DNA of 64,000 nt from Streptomyces asoensis. Lineage in GTDB: Bacteria > Actinomycetota > Actinomycetes > Streptomycetales > Streptomycetaceae. Of the stretch, positions 58,039 through 64,000 are shown one piece after another. Position 1 is the stretch's first letter, and each line of letters begins with the position of its first letter. The notes under the pieces are model-generated. The model saw nothing but the letters and a program-made list of their open reading frames with translations, did no database searches and was not told the DNA's origin. A program made the translations under genes and the position numbers. The stretch covers positions 1,054,001-1,118,000 of the forward strand of contig NZ_CP049838.1 in NCBI RefSeq assembly GCF_013085465.1, given 5' to 3'.

Positions 58039-58446
58039 ATGCGCGCGTTCCGTGAGGCGGTCGAGGCCGGCGATCTCGAGGCCGTCGAAGCGCTGCTGGC
58101 CGAGGACGTGGTGTTCACCAGTCCGGTCGTGTTCAAGCCGTACCCGGGCAAGGCGATCACCGCGTCGATCCTGCGGGGGGTGACGCGGGTCTTCGAGGAC
58201 TTCCGCTACGAGCGGGAACTCGACGGGGGCGACGGGCGTGACCACGCGCTGGTGTTCAGGGCCCGGGTGGGCGAGCGGGAGCTGACCGGCTGCGACTTCA
58301 TCCATCTGAACGAGGAGGGGCTCATCGACGAACTCACGGTCATGGTGCGCCCGTTGTCGGGCGCCCAGGCTCTCGCGGCGGCGATGGGGGCGCAGTTCGA
58401 TCAGATCCTGAAGGAGGCGGAGGCCCGGTCGGCCTCCGCCTCCTGA
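58039..58446 (+). CDS. SnoaL-like / NTF2-fold protein
   Basis: This 135-residue protein has the expected pattern: MRAFREAVEAGDLEAVEALL, AEDVVFTSPVVFKPYPGKAI, DHALVFRARVGERELTGCDF and IHLNEEGLIDELTVMVRPLS. It is a putative ligand-binding or isomerase-like NTF2 fold. GAGGTGATCC precedes the ATG. Divergence from the PadR gene suggests ligand-controlled expression. The substrate is unknown. Confidence 0.85.
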   Translation: MRAFREAVEAGDLEAVEALLAEDVVFTSPVVFKPYPGKAITASILRGVTRVFEDFRYERELDGGDGRDHALVFRARVGERELTGCDFIHLNEEGLIDELTVMVRPLSGAQALAAAMGAQFDQILKEAEARSASAS

Positions 58447-58575
58447 CGTCAGGCCACGCGGCGCACGGCGGGGTGATGGCGATCACAAACGCGCTGGACG
58501 CGCCGGAGGCCGACCGCTGAGGCGCATGCCCGCGTGCCGGCCGCCGTGCCGTGCGACCCGTGCCCTGGCCGGGCC

Positions 58576-59469
58576 TCAACCCCTGAGGTCCTCCAGGGTC
58601 GTCCTCGTGTCCGTCTTCAGGTAGCCCGTGACCTCTTCGAGCGTCGGCGGGTCCGTGTCTTCGTCGTACGAGGAGTAGTAGGCGCTGTAACTCATCGTGT
58701 ACGTCACCCAGCCGTCCCGCACCGCGAGCGTGGCGTAGAGGGATCCGCTCGACGAGCCGGACGTGGTGTCGTCACTGACGAGATAGGCCTCGTCGCCTAT
58801 GCCCGTGATGGCCTCCACGTCGTAACCCGAGTGGCTGTCGGCGTAGTTCTTCCAGGCCGCGCTGAACTCCGGTCCGGGGTCGGTCTTCTTGTGCAGGTCC
58901 AGCTGGGAGTACAGGTAGGCGTCCGCGTAGCTGGACGTGGATTTCTTCAGGCTGATGCTGCACAGGCTCTCGTCGAGCGCGTCGTCCTGGAGCTTGTTGT
59001 GGGTCGGGGAGCTGTCGTTGTCCGGGTACTCCTCCTTGAAGGACGAGTAGTCCGTGGAGTTGCACAGGTTCGACGGCGCCGAGTAGCCGCGCAGGTCCGG
59101 ATCGTCTTCGGCGCCGATCAGGAAGACGCCGGCCGCCCAGGCGGCGGACGCCAGCACCGCGCCGACGGCGGCCCACAGGACGGCCTTCCCCGCGCCACCG
59201 CCGCCGCTTGCCGGCGGCGGGCCGACCACGGGGTACGGCCCCTGTTGGAGGTACGGGTTGACCGGCTGGGGCTGAGCGGGCTGCCCGACCAGGGTCGGCT
59301 GGGCGTAGACGCTCGGCTGGCCGGCCTGGGTCGCGGGGGCCGCCGGCGGGAAACCCAACGGCCCGCCGGGGGCCGGCGACTGCGGATTCGGATAGGGATA
59401 CGCGCTCGGCTGGGCCGGCGCCTCGGACGGCTGCTCCGGCTGCTGCGGGGGCTGAGGCGGCGTGGACAT
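58576..59469 (-). CDS. Proline-rich membrane-anchored protein
   Basis: This 297-residue protein starts with about 90 Pro/Gln/Ala-rich cytosolic residues (QPPQQPEQPSEAPAQPSAYP). One membrane helix follows (KAVLWAAVGAVLASAAWAAG, about 94-115). An outside domain of 180 residues is rich in Ser, Tyr and Asp (YSAPSNLCNSTDYSSFKEEY, DALDESLCSISLKKSTSSYA, TYTMSYSAYYSSYDEDTDPP), with two Cys that could pair. The layout is common in Streptomyces; the function is unknown. Confidence 0.78.
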   Translation of the reverse strand: MSTPPQPPQQPEQPSEAPAQPSAYPYPNPQSPAPGGPLGFPPAAPATQAGQPSVYAQPTLVGQPAQPQPVNPYLQQGPYPVVGPPPASGGGGAGKAVLWAAVGAVLASAAWAAGVFLIGAEDDPDLRGYSAPSNLCNSTDYSSFKEEYPDNDSSPTHNKLQDDALDESLCSISLKKSTSSYADAYLYSQLDLHKKTDPGPEFSAAWKNYADSHSGYDVEAITGIGDEAYLVSDDTTSGSSSGSLYATLAVRDGWVTYTMSYSAYYSSYDEDTDPPTLEEVTGYLKTDTRTTLEDLRG

Positions 59470-59555
59470 GACGTGAAGATAAGACAGAAATGGTGGTCAA
59501 GTCCTCTGCCGTCACGGATCGTTACCCTCTGGGGACATCTGCGATAGAACCCGGA

Positions 59556-59582
59556 AGAGGCCGGGACACTCGCCCGGCCTCT
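59556..59582. terminator. Hairpin after the MFS pseudogene
   Basis: A 10-bp perfect stem, AGAGGCCGGG at 59556-59565 with CCCGGCCTCT at 59573-59582, encloses a seven-base loop. It lies 63 bp past the stop of the minus-strand MFS frame. Confidence 0.7.
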
Positions 59583-59644
59583 CCTGTGTGTGCTGTCGGT
59601 CCGGCTCTCTTGTACGGACCACTTGTCCGGCCGGGGGCCGGTGC

Positions 59645-60775
59645 CTAGACGGTCGCCGTCTGCACCTGAGCGCCGACCGTCGCCTGCGCGGTGTTCTTCC
59701 GCACCAGCAACAGCGTGACCAGCGCGCCCAGCAGCGATGCGCAGCCGCAGATCACCACGCCGACGGCCATTCCGTGACCGAGGGCGGTCTGGGCCGCCGC
59801 GCGGGCGCCGTCGCTGCCGGCGTTGACGACCGCGAGCGGTCCCGCGGCCGCCTCCATCCCGGCGTCGGCTCCGCTCAGCCTGCCCACCAGCGCGGCGGAC
59901 GCGGCGCTCATGGCGACGGTGCTGATGACGGCGGGGCCGAGGCCCTGGCCGAACTCGCGCACCAGGCTGGTCGCACCGCTGGCCATGCCGGTCATGTTGA
60001 GCGGTACGGCGTTCACGGCGGCGGAGGTGAGCGAGGAGACCACGCAGATGAAGCCGATGCCGAGCAGCAGCACCGGGCCGATGAAGGCGGCGAGGGAGGT
60101 GGTGGCGATGGGCAGGGCGGCGATCCAGAACTGGCCGGCGGCCATCGGCAGCAGGCCGCCCATGAGCAGCCAGCGGGGTTCGACCCGGGTGAGCATCCGG
60201 CTCAGCACGGGCGCCAGGAGCAGCGGGACGAGCTGGAGGATCACGAACGGCATACCGGCCCGCAGCGCGCTGAGGTGCATGACGGCGCCGAGGCGGATGG
60301 AGACGCAGTATGCGGTGCCGATGAAGCCGAACATGCCGGCCAGCGCGACCACGGCGGCGGCCGCGAACGACGGGATCCTCAGCAGGTCGAGATGGAACAT
60401 CGGCGACTCGGCGCGCTGCTCCACGACGACGAAGGCAACGAGCGACACCGCGGCGAGGGCCAGCGAGCCGACGATGGCCGGGCTGCTCCAGCCGCGCTCG
60501 CCGCCCTCGATGATGCCCCAGAGCAGCGCGGTGAGGCCGACGGCGACGGTGATCTGGCCGGGCCAGTCGAGGGCGCGGCCCTCGGGTGCCTTCGAGTCGG
60601 TGACGAGGACCCGGCTGGTGACGGCGACGGCCAGACCGAGGACGACCGAGGGCACGAACGCCCAGCGGAAGTCGGCGACCGTGGCGAGCACACCGGAGGA
60701 CAGCGGTCCCGCGGCCGAGGCGAGGGAGATGCTGAGCGCCCAGGTGGACACGGCGTTGGCCCGGTCCTTAGGCCG
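59645..60775 (-). pseudogene. MFS drug-efflux transporter (EmrB/QacA type), N-terminus replaced
   Basis: Homology starts abruptly at KDRANAVSTWALSISLASAA, which is normally in the middle of the N-terminal six-helix bundle. It then continues through the remaining helices: FRWAFVPSVVLGLAVAVTSR, WPGQITVAVGLTALLWGIIE, GAVMHLSALRAGMPFVILQL, ending ATVGAQVQTATV. About 130-140 N-terminal residues are missing, including the first four helices and motif A. Immediately upstream, out of frame, is the start of a short-chain dehydrogenase. The frame extends to 60955 but that part is not homologous. The protein is not functional. Confidence 0.75.
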
Positions 60776-61013
60776 AGATTCCGGTCTCGATCCACTCTTT
60801 CGCACCCGCCTCGGTGGACAGGTCCACGGGGGCGTGGGAGCGCATGACTCCCCCGGCCTTCTCCACGAGTTCGACGGTTTCCGCGGCGCCGTCGCCGTCG
60901 AGGTCGCAGCCGAATACACTCGCCCCTTCCGCCGCGAACAGCAGCGCCGCCGCACGTCCTATTCCGGCTCCCGTGCCGCTGATGAAGGCGATTTTCCCCG
61001 CCAGTCGACCCAT
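60768..61013 (-). pseudogene. Short-chain dehydrogenase, N-terminal fragment
   Basis: The ATG at 61013 begins an SDR: MGRLAGKIAFISGTGAGIGR with the TGxxxGIG cofactor loop at residues 14-20, then AEGASVFGCDLDGDGAAETV and VDLSTEAGAKEWIETGI. It stops at 81 residues, where the next strand and the active-site Tyr-x3-Lys should follow. The DNA beyond the break encodes an MFS transporter. Deletion between the two genes is the simplest cause. Confidence 0.75.
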
Positions 61014-61261
61014 GATTGCCCAAGTCCCTTGTTCATGCCGCCCAAGTGCGGTGGTGGCAGCGTAGGGAGAGCCTTTCGCCGGAACAAGAAATGCGTCGGC
61101 CCGGGGGCATCGGGGGTTCGTATGGCTGGTATGCGGGGGCGACGGACGGCAGGGTCGTGGCAGGGCCGCGCAGCATCTCCGCGTCGCCCTTCGGCCGGGT
61201 GGCCGTGCCGTGGGGAACAACCGCCGCCATGGGCGCGTTGACGCCATCGGGACCGACCGGC

Positions 61262-61282
61262 GTGCTACAGTGCCGGTAGCAC
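61262..61282. promoter_or_regulatory. Inverted repeat upstream of the rho paralogue
   Basis: GTGCTAC at 61262-61268 and GTAGCAC at 61276-61282 are perfect 7-base arms around a 7-base spacer, 230 bp before the rho start. It could be an operator or, on RNA, a leader hairpin. The rest of the 61014-61514 region shows no gene I can support. Confidence 0.5.
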
Positions 61283-61514
61283 TTGTGTACGCCTCCTTTG
61301 TGGGCGCCGGTGCAAGTTCCCTTCAGTTCGCCGTATCGCCCGTCGTTTCCGACCGGTGCAGCGGCTTTCCCGCACCACCTCACCGACGGTTCGGTTCTGC
61401 CGTGGCCGAGGTGCTGTTCCCGCCGCCCGAGGCGCGCCGTGCGCCCTCCCTTCGCGGCTGCCCCCCCCATCTCCGCATGCCTCATGCCTTCCGTCCGTGA
61501 AAGGACAGACCACC

Positions 61515-62657
61515 ATGACCACCACTCTCGAACACCCCCCTGTACAACAGCAGCCTCCGGCCCGGGTCGCCGCCGGTGTCCTCGACATCGACGCGAGCGG
61601 GAAGGGGCAGTTGCGCCCCGCGGACTGCCTGCCCACGCCCGCCGACCTCCAGGTCCCGGCGGCGCTGATCCGCCGTCACGGCCTGCGCAAGGGCGACCTC
61701 GTCGAAGGGGTGCGCGGTACCCAGCGCGCACTCACCGAGGTCGCCCGCGTCAACGGCCGTACGCCCGAGGAGCTGCGCGCTCGCCGGCACTTCCGCGATC
61801 TCACACCCGTCCACCCGTACGAGCGGCTCCGCCTGGAACACCCGGCGGCCGGCCTCGCCGGACGGGTCACGGATCTCGTCGCGCCGATCGGCAAGGGCCA
61901 GCGCGGACTGATCGTGGCCCCGCCGAAGTCGGGCAAGACCGTACTGCTCCAGCAGATCGCCGCCGCCGTCGCCGGCAACCACCCCGGGGCGCGGCTGATG
62001 GTCGTCCTCCTCGACGAACGGCCCGAGGAGGTCACCGACATGCGGCGCTCCGTGCGCGGCGAGGTGTACGCCTCGACGTTCGACCGGGCGCCCAAGCAGC
62101 ACATCGCGCTGGCCGAACTCGTCATCGAGCGGGCCAAGCGGCTCGTCGAGGCGGGCGAGGACGTCGTGATCCTCCTCGACTCGCTCACCCGGCTGTGCCG
62201 GGCCCACAACAACGCGGCCGCCGCCGGGGGCCGCACCCTCAGCGGCGGTGTCGACGCGACCGCGCTGATCGGCCCCAAGCGGTTCTTCGGCGCCGCGCGG
62301 GCGGCCGAGGAGGGCGGCTCGCTCACCGTCCTCGCCACCGCCCTGGTCGAAACGGGCTCCCGCGCCGACGACTTCTACTTCGAGGAGCTGAAGAGCACCG
62401 GCAACATGGAGCTCCGCCTCGACCGCGAACCGGCCTCCCGTCGGGTCTTCCCGGCCGTCGACATCAACGGCTCCGGCACCCGGCGCGAGGAACTCCTCTA
62501 CTCCCCCGGTGAGTTGACCGCCGTACGCGGTCTGCGCCGGGCCCTTCAGACCCGGGACGGCCAGGCGAACCTGGAGACGCTCCTGGAGCGGATGCGCGAG
62601 ACCCCGGACAACACGGCCTTTCTGCGCCGCATCCAGCCGACCCTGCCCGCCGCATAG
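61515..62657 (+). CDS. Short Rho transcription termination factor paralogue
   Basis: This 380-residue protein has a complete Rho ATPase: Walker A VAPPKSGKTVLLQQIA at about 135-150, LLDERPEEVTDMRRSVRGEV, Walker B VVILLDSLTRLCRAHNN, the Q-loop LSGGVDATALIGPKRFFGAA and SGTRREELL with the arginine finger. The N-terminal helix bundle and the long insertion of actinobacterial Rho are absent. The cold-shock RNA-binding domain is present, but its GFGFLR motif reads GKGQLR, without the two RNA-stacking Phe residues. AAGGA precedes the ATG at 61515. It is probably an accessory helicase with altered RNA preference. Confidence 0.9.
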   Translation: MTTTLEHPPVQQQPPARVAAGVLDIDASGKGQLRPADCLPTPADLQVPAALIRRHGLRKGDLVEGVRGTQRALTEVARVNGRTPEELRARRHFRDLTPVHPYERLRLEHPAAGLAGRVTDLVAPIGKGQRGLIVAPPKSGKTVLLQQIAAAVAGNHPGARLMVVLLDERPEEVTDMRRSVRGEVYASTFDRAPKQHIALAELVIERAKRLVEAGEDVVILLDSLTRLCRAHNNAAAAGGRTLSGGVDATALIGPKRFFGAARAAEEGGSLTVLATALVETGSRADDFYFEELKSTGNMELRLDREPASRRVFPAVDINGSGTRREELLYSPGELTAVRGLRRALQTRDGQANLETLLERMRETPDNTAFLRRIQPTLPAA

Positions 62658-62744
62658 GGCGAACGTGCGGCATCCGGGTGCACGCACCCACGTGTCCGGC
62701 ACGGGCAGCGCGGGGAACGCCGGGTTCATTCCTAGGTTGTTCGT

Positions 62745-64000
62745 ATGACGATCGGATTCTCTTCCCGGGTCGCTGCGACGGCCTGCGCGTTCTGTGTGGC
62801 GGGCGTCCTCGCCCTCGGCCCCGCCGTGGCCGCCGCCCCGGCCGGCGCGGACCCCGGAACGCCCGGGGGACCCGGTGAACCAGGTGGTCCAGGCGGCCCA
62901 GGCGGCCCAGGCGGCCCAGGCGGCCCACAGGTGACCGTGCCCCGGCCGTCCGTGCTCTACCGCTCCGGGACGCAGGTCAGACCCCATCGTGGCGCCCCCG
63001 AGGTCCCCGACGTCTCGGCGCTGTCCTGGGTGGTCTCCGACGCGCAGACGGGTGAAGTGCTCGCCGCGTCGAACGCGCACCGCAAACTGCCCCCGGCCAG
63101 CACCCTCAAGACCCTGTTCGCCCTCACGGTGCTGCCGGTCCTGCCCGGCGAGATCCGGCACCGGGTGAGCGAGGAGGAGCTCATGGGCATCGGGCCCGGC
63201 AGCAGCCTCGTCGGAGTCGCCGAGGGACACACGTACCAGGTCGCCGACCTGTGGCGCGGAGTGTTCCTCAACTCCGGCAACGACGCCGTGCACGTACTGG
63301 CGGCCCTCAACGGCGGCTGGCACGCCACGGCCACCGGGATGCAGGCCAAGGCGCGCTCCCTGGGCGCCCTGGACACCCATGTGCTGTCGCCCGACGGATA
63401 CGACACTCCGGGCCAGGTGTCCTCGGCCTACGACCTGGCGGTGTTCGGGCGGGCGGGGCTGCGCAACGCGGACTTCGCGCGGTACTGCGGCACCGCGGAG
63501 GCGGACTTCCCCGCGGACGGGGACTGGTCGTACGAGATCGCCAACACCAACCGGCTACTGACCGGGGCGGACGGTGTCGAGCCGTACCCGGGGCTGATCG
63601 GGATCAAGAACGGCTACACCAGCAACGCCGGCAACACCCTGGTCGCCGCCGCCCGTCAGGGCGGACGCACCCTCGTCGTGACGGTGATGAACCCTCAGGC
63701 GGGCGGCGGGTTCGAGGTCTACGAAGAGGCGCGCGAGCTGCTGGACTGGGGGTTCGCGGCCGCCGGGCGGGTCGATCCGGTGGGCTCGCTGGACGCGCTG
63801 CGGGTCCGCCCCCGTCCTCAGCCGGGACCCGGGCCGGGCCCGGAGCCCGAGCCGGTGCCCACCGCGGCCTCGGCCTCGGCCGGAGCCACGGTCGCCGTCG
63901 CCGTCGCTGTCGCCGACCCTCCCGGCTGGCCGGAGGCGGCGCTGATCGCGGGCGCCGCCGCGCTGGGCGGGGCAGCCGTGGCGCTCGTGCTGCGGCTCGT
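62745..64000 (+). CDS. Serine-type D-Ala-D-Ala carboxypeptidase (PBP5/DacA family), 3' end beyond window
   Basis: At least 418 residues are visible. A signal peptide (SRVAATACAFCVAGVLALGP) leads to a Gly-Gly-Pro repeat linker at about 40-62 coded by a 9-base repeat. The catalytic domain has SxxK at Ser119-Lys122 (PPASTLKTLF), SxN in FLNSGNDAVHVLA and KNG in GLIGIKNGYTSNAGNT in place of KTG, as in many actinobacterial members. A Pro/Glu/Ala region and a C-terminal membrane helix (AALIAGAAALGGAAVALVLR) follow. It trims peptidoglycan stem peptides. The frame is open to the window end. Confidence 0.88.
   Translation, partial: MTIGFSSRVAATACAFCVAGVLALGPAVAAAPAGADPGTPGGPGEPGGPGGPGGPGGPGGPQVTVPRPSVLYRSGTQVRPHRGAPEVPDVSALSWVVSDAQTGEVLAASNAHRKLPPASTLKTLFALTVLPVLPGEIRHRVSEEELMGIGPGSSLVGVAEGHTYQVADLWRGVFLNSGNDAVHVLAALNGGWHATATGMQAKARSLGALDTHVLSPDGYDTPGQVSSAYDLAVFGRAGLRNADFARYCGTAEADFPADGDWSYEIANTNRLLTGADGVEPYPGLIGIKNGYTSNAGNTLVAAARQGGRTLVVTVMNPQAGGGFEVYEEARELLDWGFAAAGRVDPVGSLDALRVRPRPQPGPGPGPEPEPVPTAASASAGATVAVAVAVADPPGWPEAALIAGAAALGGAAVALVLRL

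Noticed and set aside
59645..60955. A complete 436-residue MFS transporter
   Set aside because: The first 55-60 residues are not transporter sequence; homology begins mid-domain at KDRANAV, so the N-terminal helices are missing.
62880..62927. Short tandem repeats as a CRISPR array
   Set aside because: Units are 9 bases, contiguous, without spacers and in frame within a carboxypeptidase gene.

Overview
The window is high-GC DNA with dense genes, actinomycete-type ribosome binding sites, frequent GTG starts and families typical of Streptomyces: SpoIIE-type phosphatases, DUF6479, an Rv1733c-like protein, PadR/TetR/GntR regulators, GH115 and GH75 secreted enzymes, and a second Rho. I infer a Streptomyces chromosome. 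The many broken genes in the first 15 kb suggest an arm or accessory segment. No rRNA, tRNA or CRISPR array was recognised.

Positions 1-12.7 kb form a decaying stress cluster. Its gene types match the hypoxia/dormancy (DosR) regulon of mycobacteria: a nicotinate phosphoribosyltransferase fragment, a DUF1876 protein (Rv1738 type), an XRE/pyridoxamine-oxidase-like regulator, a broken Acg-type nitroreductase, a universal stress protein, a GH65 phosphorylase or hydrolase, a potassium channel, a broken CtpF-like P-type ATPase and a broken zinc alcohol dehydrogenase. A ruined IS481 transposase and an intact NmrA-like oxidoreductase/TetR pair lie inside it. From 12.7 to 14.2 kb a truncated KAP NTPase is joined to the tail of a UvrD-like helicase.

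Positions 14.9-31 kb are ordinary intact genes: an acyl-CoA dehydrogenase behind a KstR-like operator, a Cys-rich copper-storage-type protein, a UvrA-like ATPase, a PAS-PP2C-ATPase regulator, an ATP-grasp ligase, phosphoketolase with an RpiB-type isomerase, a GH115 enzyme behind a LacI-type palindrome, and a hemerythrin.

Positions 31.2-33.8 kb form a lower-GC patch with two small secreted proteins, an IS110 transposase remnant and an orphan. One of the secreted proteins has three internal repeats.

Positions 34.2-44.4 kb hold a complete dhaKLM operon, a GH75 chitosanase, a fibronectin-III lipoprotein behind a DasR-like site, a nested GC-rich repeat tract, a PadR/dienoyl-CoA reductase pair and secreted proteins of unknown function.

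Positions 44.5-64 kb hold a second SpoIIE-type sensor phosphatase, a putative glutamine methyltransferase, a MarR regulator, a GNAT/quinone reductase pair, a molybdopterin oxidoreductase overlapping an FAD reductase, an Rv1733c-like membrane protein, an acetylxylan esterase, a serine hydrolase, a GntR regulator with a likely operator, a methyltransferase/PadR pair, a chimeric SDR/MFS scar, a short Rho paralogue with an altered RNA-binding domain, and a D-Ala-D-Ala carboxypeptidase cut by the window end.
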